64,000 nucleotides of DNA from Acanthosepion lycidas (GCA_963932145.1 OZ010588.1:96088341-96152340); one strand, 5' to 3'; positions 35,261 through 45,387 are shown, counted from the first letter of the stretch. Numbers and translations are program-made. The notes: generated from the letters alone by a model not told the origin.

Positions 35261-36048
35261 ATTGTCACTTATATTGCTCCATAATTGTCACTTATATTGC
35301 TCCATAATTGTCACATATTGCTCCATAATTTTCACTTATATTGCTCCATAATTGTCACCTATATTGCTCCATAATTGTCACCTATATTGCTCCATAATTG
35401 TCACTTATATTGCTCCATAATTGTCACATATTGCTCCATAATTGTCACTTATATTGCTCCATAATTGTCACATATTGCTCCATAATTGTCACTTATATTG
35501 CTCCATAATTGTCACATATTGCTCCATAATTGTCACTTATATTGCTCCATAATTGTCACCTATATTGCTCCATAATTGTCACTTATATTGGTCCATAATT
35601 GTCACATATTGCTCCATAATTGTCACTTATATTGCTCCATAATTGTCACATATTGCTCCATAATTGTCACTTATATTGCTCCATAATTGTCACATATTGC
35701 TCCATAATTGTCACTTATATTGCTCCATAATTGTCACATATTGCTCCATAATTGTCACTTATATTGCTCCATAATTGTCACCTATATTGCTCCATAATTG
35801 TCACTTATATTGCTCCATAATTGTGAACCTATATTGCTCCATAATTGTCACTTATATTGGTCCATAATTGTCACATATTGCTCCATAATTGTCACTTATA
35901 TTGCTCCATAATTGTCACATATTGCTCCATAATTGTCACTTATATTGCTCCATAATTGTCACATATTGCTCCATAATTGTCACTTATATTGCTCCATAAT
36001 TGTCACCTATATTGCACCATAATTGTCACTTATATTGGTCCATAATTT
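35261..36048. repeat. Minisatellite of alternating 23- and 21-bp units with higher-order structure
   Basis: About 35 units derived from TTGTCACTTATATTGCTCCA. The 23-bp form (CACTTATATT) alternates with a 21-bp form (CACATATT) for long stretches. Blocks end with a CACCTATATT unit and then a CACTTATATTGGTCC unit, after which alternation restarts (endings near 35.59, 35.86 and 36.04 kb). This makes a higher-order repeat whose simplest period is about 178 bp. Confidence 0.95.
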
Positions 36049-36144
36049 ATCTAGACATTTCAGTTATTCTGATGATTTTTATGAGCGTTTCTTAAATTAA
36101 AAAAAAATTAGAAAAACTAGCAATATTATTTTTGTTTCATATAT

Positions 36145-36148
<4 letters not shown>

Positions 36149-36196
<48 letters not shown>
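36149..36196. repeat. (TA)n microsatellite
   Basis: About 23 TA units. Confidence 0.95.
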
Positions 36197-36198
<2 letters not shown>

Positions 36199-36559
36199 TT
36201 GGCGATTTCATTTAGTTTCTTTTTTTTCTTTTTGTTATGTCTATTTTATCAAATTTATTGTCATAAATGTTTGTTGAATAGTTCTTTTTGCTTAGTTGCA
36301 TATAAACCTCCATGATTTATTTAATGCCGAAATCTTAATATTTTTACGTAATTTTATTTTATTTTTTCATTTTGGGGGATATTTTAACGCTTGGAACCTT
36401 GACAACCGCTTTACCGGTGTTAGAGTAAAATGCCTCAATCCGAAACATTACATATCAATTATTTGCGAATTTTGACTTAGGAGCTCAGACAGAAGGGTTA
36501 ACATTGTTCAGGAACGCAGGGCTCAAAGGGTTAATGGTATGGTCTTACCAATTAACGCA

Positions 36560-36700
36560 TAGCTTGGAGTGGTGGTGGGGTGGAGAAAAATTGGATTCAT
36601 ATCTTTGCCAAGGGTATTTGCGCGTAAGTGAATATAACGAACAAAAATGGGATTGGAAATCGATTCTCTCACATTGCTGGTTGCACTAACCTCATATCCA
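36560..36700 (-). repeat. tRNA-derived SINE family T3, partial minus copy
   Basis: GGAGAAAAATTGGATTCATA, GCCAAGGGTATTTGCGCGTA and AGTGAATATAACGA are antisense matches to the 37.1-kb copy. Confidence 0.6.
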
Positions 36701-36734
36701 AGCTGTAAGTGTGTTTGAAAAAATACCCTCAATG

Positions 36735-37017
36735 AGTGAATATGTAAACAGTCAATCAGTTATGTGCCATGCGTGATATACGCTTAGGCGATCATGTATC
36801 TTTCGATACATGACTGACGAGGCAGTAGTAAGCCATATCTTTCTGTGGTAGATCAGTTGCCATCCAAGGCTATAGAACCCGGCCTGTCCTGCTATTTACT
36901 CATACCTGAAGGGGTTGAGAGAAGAAAAGGATTCATACCTTTCTCAAGGATATTAGCACGTAAGTGAATGGATTCGATTCCTCAGTTCGAGCCGCTATCA
37001 ATTACGCCGCCGTGCCT
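36735..37017 (-). repeat. tRNA-derived SINE family T3, minus member of inverted pair
   Basis: Antisense features in order: CAGTCAATCAGTTATGTGCC, TCTTTCTGTGGTAGATCAGT, AGAAAAGGATTCATACCTTT, GTAAGTGAATGG, GATTCCTCAGTTCGAG. It faces the plus copy across a 20-bp (TA)n at 37018-37037. Confidence 0.72.
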
Positions 37018-37037
37018 ATATATATATATATATATAT

Positions 37038-37281
37038 GGTGGAGATATGGACGGCATCTCGGATTGAGGAATCGGAGAGCCGAGTTCAAATTCCATACAG
37101 ATCCATTATATTCACTTATCCGTTAATTTCCTTGGGAAATGTATGAACCCTCTTCTTCTCCCCCGATAGACCGTGTTCTGTAGGCTGGGATGGCAACTGG
37201 TCTACCACAGAAAGAAATGGCAACCTACGGCGTGAAAATATCTGCCTCGCCATTCATGTATCCCGCATACCACATAACTGA

Positions 37282-37285
<4 letters not shown>
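37038..37285 (+). repeat. tRNA-derived SINE family T3, plus member of inverted pair
   Basis: The tRNA-like head GAGGAATCGGAGAGCCGAGT runs into a B box (GAGTTCAAATTCC), followed by ATTATATTCACTTATCCGTT, CTTCTTCTCCCCCGATAGA, GGTCTACCACAGAAAGAAAT and the end CACATAACTGACTGA with a (TA)n tail (37287-37345). Confidence 0.75.

Positions 37286-37286
<1 letters not shown>

Positions 37287-37345
<59 letters not shown>
37287..37345. repeat. (TA)n microsatellite
   Basis: About 29 TA units between the SINE end and the mariner left end. Confidence 0.95.
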
Positions 37346-37349
<4 letters not shown>

Positions 37350-37350
37350 T

Positions 37351-38533
37351 CAGGTCATCCCATACGTTTTGTCCGACTTTTGAATAAAGGAAACAAGTGA
37401 CCAAATGTTACATTTAATTACAGATTCAATCAACAATGTATTTTCCCTGATTATCTATGACTTTCTTCAATCTATTAACAAGTTTACTAATTCCATTACT
37501 GGAAAATTCTTTTGCCTTTGATTCGAAGAACTCTCAAATATCAGTTTTAACCTCATCATGTGTTACAAAAGCTGTTTCTTCCAAATGGTTCTGTAAGCTA
37601 CGAAACAAATGGTAGTCTGAATGAGCAAGATCGGGAGAATAAGGTGGATGAGGAATTTTCTCCCAACCAAGTTCTTCGATCTTTTCTGACGTGATTCTTG
37701 CTGTGTTGGGTCGCGCATTGTCCTGATGAAACATCATATTTAAGGTGGTAAGAATTCAAAGTGGATTATTCCTTGGCGATCCCACCAGATTGAAAGAAGA
37801 CTCTTTTGCCCATGATGTTCCCTTCTCGGCTGTGGATGGTTTTCTTCCCCTTTACCAAGCCACTGTCTACGACGCTTAACATTTTGATAAAAGATCCATT
37901 TTTAGTTACCAGTCACAAGTCTATCCAAAAAAGGTGAAACAAGTTGGCGAGAATGGAGTGAAGAGCAGATGTCAACCCGGGATTTGAAGTTATTTTAAGA
38001 CAATTCATGAGGCACACATTTTCCAAGTTTAGGAACTTTTCCAAGTTGTTGAAGATGACGATGAACAGTTGTATGGTTTGAACTGAGAACCACTGCCAAT
38101 TCCTCAACTGATAAAGCAGGATTTTCTTCAAGGCCTGCTTCAAGAAGCTTTTCATCAAACTCAACTGGACGTTCGGTTCGATCTTCATCTTCAAGAATGA
38201 AATCTCCAACTCTGAATTTTGCAAACCATCTTCTGCAAGTTCTTTCATTCACACATTTCTCTCCATAAACTGAGTGAATGTTTCTAGCTGCTTCGGCTGC
38301 TGAGTTTCCTTTCTGGAACTCATAAAGCATTATGTGTCTCAAATGATTCTTGGGTACTTCCATGTTAGCAAGGATTTAATCAAACAAAATTTAATTTTAT
38401 TGTTCTCAGTAATCAGTTTAAATGCATTTAAACATAAAAATAATGTTCAGCTCCATTAGACATTATAAAATACTCTTTAAAGTTTGTTCATTTTAACAAA
38501 AAGTTAAAAATCGGACAGAACTTATGGGATGAC

Positions 38534-38536
<3 letters not shown>
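37351..38536 (-). mobile_element. Mariner transposon, near full length, inactive
   Basis: Terminal inverted repeats CAGGTCATCCCATACGTTTT (left) and the complement of CAGGTCATCCCATAAGTTCT (right) bound 1186 bp, about the usual mariner length. A single degenerate transposase gene fills the inside in the minus orientation. (TA)n arrays lie close to both ends, so the exact target duplication is blurred, and a few extra bases (AAACT) sit outside the left repeat. Confidence 0.92.
37427..38363 (-). pseudogene. Mariner transposase (DD34D type), multiply disrupted
   Basis: The start MEVPKNHLRHIMLYEFQKGN opens the N-terminal helix-turn-helix region. Next come CVNERTCRRWFAKFR, ERPVEFDEKLLEAG, LSSNHTTVHRHLQQLGK, then a stop after HELS (37995). 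Later frames show FLDRLVTG, NVKRRRQWLGKGE, LLSIWWDRQGIIHFE, MFHQDNARPNTARITSEKIE (second Asp), PHPPYSPDLAHSDYHLF (third Asp) and NGISKLVNRLKKVIDNQGKY. The first catalytic block, normally TGDEKW, reads TGN-stop-KW at 37902-37910, so the first Asp is replaced and the next codon is a stop. A further stop follows KTDI at 37534. The gene is dead but of family length (about 340 codons). Confidence 0.92.
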
Positions 38537-38578
<42 letters not shown>

Positions 38579-38714
38579 CGACAATTGGAAAAAAGATCTT
38601 AGATTTTGCCGACGCGTCTCGTCTTCCGACTTTTTAAAGGTAAACAACACTTGTCTATATTATTTAATGAAACGTGTATGAATGAAAAGATGCTGCCTAA
38701 ATACACACAATATA

Positions 38715-38756
<42 letters not shown>
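38537..38756. repeat. (TA)n arrays and fragment of the 7.6-kb hairpin family
   Basis: (TA)n at 38537-38576 and 38708-38756. Between them TTAATGAAACGTGTATGAAT and GCTGCCTAAATACACAC resemble the right foot of the hairpin at 7.76-7.80 kb. Confidence 0.65.
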
Positions 38757-38758
<2 letters not shown>

Positions 38759-38997
38759 AGTGCGAATTTGTAAACAACTATTACTATTAATATTGCAAGG
38801 CGATTCCCTTTCCTGATTTGAGCCCAGTCAGTCATTGGCGTCTTTATTCACAAAGTAAGTAAAACTGCGCCTTTCTTTTCCACCGTGCGCCCATGGTTTA
38901 CAGGAGAAAATGAAAATTTCGATCCTGGTTTGAAGCAATGGGATGTCTAGCCACATTGATGAGCTGTGGGACAACGAAACAGTCTGCCTCAGGATGG

Positions 38998-39000
<3 letters not shown>
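38757..39000 (+). repeat. SINE family T4, copy 2
   Basis: The 3' end GTCTAGCCACATTGATGAGC and GAAACAGTCTGCCTCAGGAT matches the 34.3-kb copy; the body contains TTTCGATCCTGG, a possible B box. Confidence 0.6.
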
Positions 39001-39055
<55 letters not shown>

Positions 39056-39066
39056 ATATGTATATA

Positions 39067-39115
<49 letters not shown>

Positions 39116-39117
39116 TT
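39000..39117. repeat. (TA)n(GT)n microsatellite
   Basis: About 95 bp of slightly interrupted TA followed by about nine GT units. It directly follows a T4 SINE end. Confidence 0.95.
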
Positions 39118-39575
39118 AATAAAATAGTTTTCGGTTATGCTATTTAATATTAAAACTGCTCAGTACCAGGGAGAGATTGTATTTGTGTGTGTGTATCTTG
39201 TTATATTGACGTAGTATCTTTACAATTTTTTTGAAATGCTATAAAACGAAGAAACATTTGATATCATTTCATATAATCAAGGTTTTGATCGTGCACAAAG
39301 TAAATAGTTTCCTTTTCAATTAACAGTATTGCCATTAGCGCAGCATTGACATTGATTTTGAAAGAGACTGTTGCATCGAGATAAGGTTTATATTTGAGCA
39401 GAATGTTTTATTTCACTAAATCCTATAAGCGGAGAGAATATGAAGTTTTGTTTCTCGCAGACAATTACGTACCAGACAGAGGTACGCAATTATCCAAGGA
39501 CGCATTTATCTCGGGAGGCAAATGTCCAGGGACGTAAATGACCAGTACGTAACTGTCCGTTCAGCGAAGTTCATC
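39118..39575. other. Unassigned interval
   Basis: No recognisable coding or repeat sequence. Confidence 0.4.
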
Positions 39576-39579
39576 GATC

Positions 39580-39905
39580 TAAGCTTCTTCTTCTTCTTCA
39601 TCTATGTGCCACGGTCCTCCATGATATGGGCGACCGTGGCCCTACATAACTTCCAATCTCTTGTGGCTGCAACGCTTACCGCTTTTAAGGTCTTCAGCTA
39701 GGTGTCACGCTGACTTCTCTCTGGAGTTGAATATATTGGAAACCCTGTTTCCGCATTATAGGCTAAAGACGGTTCAGCTATCTCCTCCCAATTCTGAGTA
39801 TATGCGGTCTTACTGTCACCATTTTATTCAAGCTGTTCTCGTTGCTTAATTGCTCCGACGATGGAATTCTCAGTATCCTTCTGTAGAACCACATTTCTGT
39901 TGCTT
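39580..39905 (-). pseudogene. RTE LINE 3' end with (GAA)n tail
   Basis: Minus-strand segments include RNVVLQKDTENSIVGAI, NWEEIAEPSLAYNAETGFPI and, at the end, AATRDWKLCRATVAHIMEDRGT, cut here as RATVAHIMEDRGT. The last motif corresponds to WRAMIAKVLKGHGT of the other RTE copies. It is followed on the minus strand by (GAA)n (TTC units at 39588-39600 on the plus strand). Stops interrupt it and the palm domain is absent. The tail triplet differs from the (AAT)n tail of the 3.6-kb copy, pointing to a different subfamily. Confidence 0.7.
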
Positions 39906-40306
39906 ACAGAAGCGGTTCAACCAATTCAACTAATTCTGCCTAAACATAAGAAGATTTAAACAAAACAAAACAAAAAAAAATCTTGGGTTGAGTCGTGAAC
40001 ATTTCAGCACTCCCTCGAACAAGAATTTTATTGTTTTGGTCTGAGACTTATCAAAAAATTTTCTCATGAGAAATAATGTTAATTACATATTCTGGCTGAG
40101 TTGTTCTAATCTTCCAAAGAAACGGAGTAACCAGTCTCCCAAGAAAATAAGAATTTGAAATCCTGGCATTCATCTGAAATCAATATAGACCAATGTTGTC
40201 GACATATCTATTAAGATAAAACACAGGGTAGAAAAAAAACTATTATTACCAAGTAACTGTTGGCAAAACTAGTATTAATTGTATGTAAGGAAAGTTATCA
40301 TAACAA

Positions 40307-40378
<72 letters not shown>

Positions 40379-41160
40379 ATACTTTATATTAGTACAATTT
40401 TTGTCAGTTTCTGCGTCTGTGTGTCCAAGCAACTCCGTCACACCCACTGGTCCGATTTCAGTGATACATAGCTTATTCAAAAGCCCTAGAAAACTTAGGC
40501 GCTGGGAACGATTTTCGGTGAACTCAGATTCAGGGTTGCCAAATTATAAGATATCAAAAATATATATTAATATATTATACTAGCCATTATCGTTGCTTTC
40601 ATGTTTCAAGGGGATAACTGTAATTTTACTTTTGAATCTTAAATTGCAGTTTGCTTAAAAAATTAAGCTAGCTCAAAACCGCCCTATCAGGTAGCATTTA
40701 AGCTAGCCCCTGAGGAGGACTCTTGGTTTGGCCATCATCACAATAGCTAGGAACGTGTAATTGCGATAGGCTTCAATAAATTACAGAAAAAAAAAACTTG
40801 ATCTTTGCATTTAAGTATTGAATTAATATTTAAGCTTACCTTTTAAAAGTACAAGGATAATTCTTCTGTTTAAAAAAGATTTGAAGTATGCTGATCTTTA
40901 TTTTCTGTAAAAAAATAATTACTTTTATTTCATGGGTGAGAAAACAGGGGACGGTTTATGAGACAAAATTAATATAGTATAAAAAATGGAAAATAGAAAT
41001 TAGAATTAGATCATTTGAAGAGTTACAGGAAAGTAATTGCTAATTAAGTAAAAACTCTAGTATGGAATCTATATGAATAAACGCAAAATTAGAGGTCAAT
41101 TCTCCCACGAATTCTGAGATTAAAAGTCCCAGCACTACTTTACAGTAATTTATGCACGGT
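39906..41160. other. Unassigned interval with (TA)n
   Basis: (TA)n occupies 40310-40374. The remainder has no assignable feature. Confidence 0.5.
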
Positions 41161-41164
41161 ATTT

Positions 41165-41700
41165 ACTTGACCCCCCCGAAGTCAGGTTGTATCATAAGGT
41201 CGTTTTAATGTGGGGAGCCCGAGCGCGTACACCCGGCCAAGGAACAAAAATTCCCCGAGCCCCAGCAACCGATCCTTCTCTCTAGTGCAATGAGAAGATG
41301 CTGCCTCGGGCAGCTGTTACCGAGGGCTGGGCACCTCTTCAGTATAATTTTCTTCAGTTGCGACTCTGTCCTTTGACGGAGTCATCCCCGAGCGCACTCT
41401 GTAATTTACGCAGTGTTTACTCATTCCCCGACGATAATGAGACGCAACACAAGGTCAGATTAACGTGGGGACCCGAGTGCGTACACTCGGGCAGGGACAA
41501 AAATTCCCCTCAACCGCCGCAACCGTCGCTTGCTCTGGCCTCGGTGCGAGCAACGATCCCTCCCTCTTGTGCAATGGGAGGGAGCGGCCTCGAGCAGCTG
41601 TTGCCCACGGCTGCGCATCTCTTCAGTATAATTTTCCTCAGTTGCCCCTCTATCCTCAGACAAAGAAGCCCCTGAGCGCACTCTGTTCAAGGACAGAGAC
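41165..41700. repeat. GC-rich tandem dimer (about 254-bp period)
   Basis: Copy 1 (about 41178-41440) and copy 2 (about 41441-41697) share GTGGGGA.CCCGAG.GCGTACAC, CAGGGACAAAAATTCCCC-like, GTGCAATG.GA, CTTCAGTATAATTTTC and GAGCGCACTCTGT blocks in the same order. CpG content is high and the region stands out from the AT-rich surroundings. Open frames of 85-125 codons exist on both strands but none shows a known motif. Function and class unknown. Confidence 0.75.
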
Positions 41701-42290
41701 GCAACTGAGAGATGATAAATAATATGCATAAATTATTTAGAGTAATTTACGCGGTTCAAATCTTAATATCTGTATGATATATTATCTTCTTCTAAGCACT
41801 ATCACTCTTCAGGTTTAACTAATTTACATATTGATTTAAAAAAAAAGTTTATTTCATTAATTAACTGACCTTCATTACTGTTCTTTTATTCGAGGATTGT
41901 TTTGCTTTTCAGAAAATAATTTTGATTAGGAATATTTTAGTAATATTGATTTCTTAGAAATAACATCTTTATTTTCATAAAATAGATTTGCTTAGGAATA
42001 TCGTCTTATATAATGCAGAAAATTGTTTGAAATTTGCATTTTATTTGGCGTTCAACAAGTTGGCATCTATTTGTAAAAGTTTTCTTAAATATAACAAGCC
42101 AATTTATGAATAAAATTTTCTTTTAAAATTTTTCTTTGAAAGATTTTCAAAGAAGTAGTGAATATATTTTATTTTGTGAAGCGATAGCGAGCGGGCGAAA
42201 CATCCTACTATTATATATAATGAGGACACAAATGAAAAAGGAAATTATATGAATTCTTACATAACACAAATTAAGGAACAGAAACCAATG
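41701..42290. other. AT-rich interval, nothing recognised
   Basis: Low-complexity AT-rich sequence with no usable frame. Confidence 0.45.
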
Positions 42291-42294
42291 TCTT

Positions 42295-42660
42295 TAGGAA
42301 CCAAGAAAAGAGTCCTGAAATATCAGTGCCCTCATTTAGCGGGGAATGCTAGAGAATTTCCTCAGAGATGAAGAAGAAACTTGAGGCAAAAGAATACACG
42401 GCTGAAGTACCATAAATTGAATATATGAGTAACGAAAACTTTCTACGGTAAATGACAAAATAAAGACCTTTATATATCGAATCATGAACCTGTTGAGATT
42501 TTTCGTTCGCATAGTGAGAAATGGCGGATATTGAGATGACAGATGAAAGCAGTAAGTAACCTACATTACGAGAATTTATAAATGTATGACAGAACAGAAA
42601 CCGGGAAAGCTGATGAGAAAAACAAAGGATCTCCGAGAATTAAGCATCAGTACCATGATG
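42295..42660 (+). pseudogene. RTE LINE thumb fragment
   Basis: Reads GTKKRVLKYQ, then in another frame EMKKKLEAKEY and YMSNENFLR. These match the tKKRVL...YGxExWTIS.EMKKKLEA.EMWFYRRMLRI..NEEVL order of RTE thumbs. It is heavily mutated and short. Confidence 0.6.
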
Positions 42661-42689
42661 GGACACCGCTTGGGAGTGTCAGGTGCTGT

Positions 42690-42860
42690 AAGCTTAGACG
42701 TGTGGGTAGTGTAATGGATAATTAGCTCGGAGTTATTAATCGGAGAGCTGAGATCCAATTCCCTTTGGCTTTGTTATATTCACTTGAACATAGACAACCT
42801 TTGGAAAGATACGAATTCACCTCTTCTTCCCCCAGCTATGGGTTAATTAGTAGGACTTGT
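42690..42860 (+). repeat. tRNA-derived SINE family T3, copy
   Basis: Head GGGTAGTGTAATGGATAATT (A-box type) and GAGATCCAATTCC (B-box type) precede TTATATTCACTTGAACATAG and ACCTCTTCTTCCCCCAGCTA. The box spacing fits a tRNA-derived promoter. Confidence 0.7.
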
Positions 42861-42959
42861 ATCACTAAACCATTATTATCTCAAAACATATTCTTACAAT
42901 TTAAAAATGTTTTCAGGCTCTAAATAACCTCAAAATATTAATAAATTAATTAATAATAT

Positions 42960-43110
42960 GTATGAAATCACATCTTCTCCCCCGCTAGGTATACGTTAAT
43001 TAATAGGATATCAGGCAGTAGAATAGGGTTTGTTATATTTCCTTACATGAAAATACCTTTGAGAAATGAATGAATTCGTTATAGCAAAGGATTAAATATT
43101 AGGACGTGCA
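42960..43110 (+). repeat. tRNA-derived SINE family T3, 3' fragment
   Basis: ATCTTCTCCCCCGCTAGGTA and TTATATTTCCTTACATGAAA match parts of the T3 body. Confidence 0.5.
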
Positions 43111-43287
43111 TTAGTAAATGATTATCTCAAAATGTTCATACAATTATTTTTTTGCTTTAAATAATCTTCAAAAAGGGTTGACAAACCTTAAAAAACAAAT
43201 CAATAAACGATTATTATCTCAACAATATTTTTGGCTTTAAATAACCTGCAAAGGATTGATAAAAACGAATGAATAAAGAAATCAACA

Positions 43288-43519
43288 CACAAAAGAAGAA
43301 GAAGAAGAAGAAGAAGAAGAAGAAGATTATGATGATGATGATGAAGACGAAGAAGAAAAGATATTTAAGTAATCCTCTACATTAATATTATTTGTATTGA
43401 GTAAGTTTCTTCGGGGCAATTGTTCTTAGAGCGTTTAATCAAAATGGAAATCATATTTTAAGCGAATTTGGTGGCAAATACAATGACCAACATTGAAGAA
43501 GAAGAAGATTATTATTATT

Positions 43520-43557
<38 letters not shown>

Positions 43558-43730
43558 AAAGACGAAGAAGAAATGATAGGTAAGTAAGCCTCTACATTAA
43601 TGTTATTTGTATTGAGTAAGTTTCAATGAGGCCATTGTCCTTCGAGCGTTTTATCAAAATGGAAATCACCTTTCAAGCGAATTTGGTGGCAAACCCGATG
43701 ACCATCAATCAAGCATTGCATGAGCAAATA
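43288..43730. repeat. Direct duplication with (GAA)n/(GAT)n tracts
   Basis: GAAGAAG/ATGATGATG tract, then ACATTAATATTATTTGTATT, GAGTAAGTTTC and AGCGAATTTGGTGGCAAA (43288-43490). The same series follows in a second, slightly diverged copy (43491-43725). Period about 210 bp. Confidence 0.8.
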
Positions 43731-44625
43731 TAATGGGTTTCCTTATAGATCATAAATTGACTGTTCAAAAAAAGAAAGAAAAGCAATCTTCGTGTTGAAC
43801 GTAGGAGTCGATTTTAAATCAAGATTTGAAATTTGAAAACCTTTACCATCTTAGGCGTTCTGTTTTTTTTTTTAATACTTTTACAATATCTTTTTGGTGT
43901 GTAATATTCACTGCATCCATATGCATGTGTCCCTGCTTAAAAATTTGACTCGCTTTTCAAAAGCAATATCGTTTTTCTTTGTAACTCGTAGCAGTCAGTA
44001 AATGGTGCCGTGCCTTTTTGCCGCTCAAGTGCACATGTGTGTCATTTATGACTCTGTTACCGCAAGGAATGATTAGCAGGGAAACCATTCTTCCACGTAT
44101 CAAACGTACAAAATGTTGATAGGATTACGAGGCTGGTTATAGCCACGGTTCTTTATAGCAGAAAGCTAAGAATGACAATGACGCTTTCATCTTTAGGAGC
44201 AAGATGGCAACGATATGGAGGAAAACTGATATACGCCTGCGCGTAAAAATGGTAGGCGAATTCTTAATTTTAAAATTGGTAAAAGAAGATGAGATAAAAT
44301 GCGAAAATAGAAAAAAAAAGTTTTTCGTGGATTATACACGAGAATATAACACTGCTTGGAGGTTAACTGTGTTTATTGGTATTAAATTTTATTCAGCGCT
44401 AACAATACGAACGCTTCAAAGGTTTGCAGAAATATTTTAAAATCGTGCACGGGTTTCTGTTTAGTGTTTTTGTCTGACATTATCACGGCGAAATCAAACA
44501 CCTTTTTGGATCGAAACTTATCAGCAAATTTAAACAGTTTACAAATATATTTCGATACTTATAAATCTGTGATTTCTAAAAAATACAGATACTATTTACA
44601 CCACGCGGATGCTACAAATATTTCG
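43731..44625. other. Unassigned interval
   Basis: The short frame at 44204-44440 (MATIWRKTDIRLRVKMVGEF) has no recognisable domain and is not supported as a gene. Confidence 0.4.
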
Positions 44626-44628
44626 AGC

Positions 44629-44718
44629 TTACGGTCAGATCACGCTGTAAAACAGGCTCTTGTTTGAGCATCAAAGTTAAGCACTGTGTAGCTTGGTCAG
44701 TACTGAGATAGGCGGAGT
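44629..44718 (+). repeat. 5S rRNA-derived sequence (SINE head or pseudogene)
   Basis: TTACGGTCAGATCACGCTGT, then AAGTTAAGCACTG and GCTTGGTCAGTACTGAGATA follow the order and spacing of animal 5S rRNA (CATACCACG, AAGTTAAGC, GGTTAGTACTTGGATGGG). The match covers the internal A box, intermediate element and C box of a type 1 pol III promoter, with many substitutions and no proper 3' end. It is therefore not a functional 5S gene. A 5S-derived SINE (SINE3-like) head is the better explanation. Confidence 0.7.
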
Positions 44719-44861
44719 TCTTGTGATCATCAGATATCCTGAGCGAAATACTGGAACAAAACCGACTGAGCATGATTCTAGCAGCTGCATCCCATACAAA
44801 CCTACTTTGATATAGTGATTTTCCAAGCGTAGCTTCGATTTGGCACAAGGCCGAAAGTATG

Positions 44862-44950
44862 GGGCACCCAGTGAGGATCGAATTCATTACTCAGTAGTAA
44901 GTGTTCTAGCGAGACAAGCTTGCTAACCATTACACAGCCTCGAGGTGCCC
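44862..44950 (-). repeat. tRNA-like sequence, antisense to the 5S-like head
   Basis: On the minus strand GGGCACC ... GGGTGCCC forms a potential acceptor stem. GCTGTGTAATGGTTAGC is an A-box-like segment and GAATTCGATCCTC is B-box-like, with an extended middle. It is 89 nt long with mismatches, so a SINE-type tRNA relic is more likely than a gene. Confidence 0.55.
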
Positions 44951-44959
44951 AACCTACTG

Positions 44960-45285
44960 TGATACTTTATGGCCACCACGAGACGAAGACACTCTCTACC
45001 TCAGCTAATTTAGCGACAGTTATAAAGCCTGAAGGAAATCCTTTATATAAACTCGAATAGTTATATTTCATTTGTCAGTAAAAAAAAAAAATTCTTTAAG
45101 AAATTTCACTAATTTTCTATTTATTGCAAATATAATTATCAAATATTTCAATATCATTGTCGTAAAAAACACATATTTTTTATAACCAGCATTACAACAA
45201 TAAAACGATGAAAAATAATATGACTTTTCATATTTATATCATTACTTTTTATGAAACTATTTTCAAATTATAATATCTAAAAAAA
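44960..45285. other. AT-rich interval, nothing recognised
   Basis: A run of about 12 A lies near 45079; no other feature. Confidence 0.45.
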
Positions 45286-45287
45286 TA

Positions 45288-45385
45288 TATCATCATCGAC
45301 ATGCCCTTGATTGTTTCAGTTTTTGGAGTGGAGGTGGGGCAACATAACAGCAGAAGAAACAGACAACGCCCTCCATTATGATCTG
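45288..45385 (-). repeat. RTE LINE 3' UTR fragment with (GAT)n tail
   Basis: ATCATCATCGACATGCCCTT, TTGTTTCAGTTTTTGGAGTG and GGGGCAACATAACAGCAGAA parallel the longer copy at 46.13-46.24 kb, which continues into RTE coding sequence. It abuts the head of the next bipartite repeat. Confidence 0.6.
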
Positions 45386-45387
45386 CC

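Noticed and set aside
35261..36048. CRISPR-like array
   Set aside because: Units are contiguous with no unique spacers, and the context is eukaryotic; it is a minisatellite.
37351..38536. Parent element of the palindromic MITEs
   Set aside because: Its terminal repeat (CAGGTCATCCCATA) does not match the MITE end (TTAGGTTGGTGC).
41298..41675. 125-codon ORF in the GC-rich dimer
   Set aside because: High GC gives long frames by chance; several frames on both strands are equally open and none has a motif.
44629..44718. Functional 5S rRNA gene
   Set aside because: Many substitutions in conserved positions and no matching 3' third of the molecule.
44862..44950. Functional tRNA gene
   Set aside because: Arms show mismatches, no clear anticodon loop can be drawn, and it lies in a repeat context; kept as a tRNA-like relic only.
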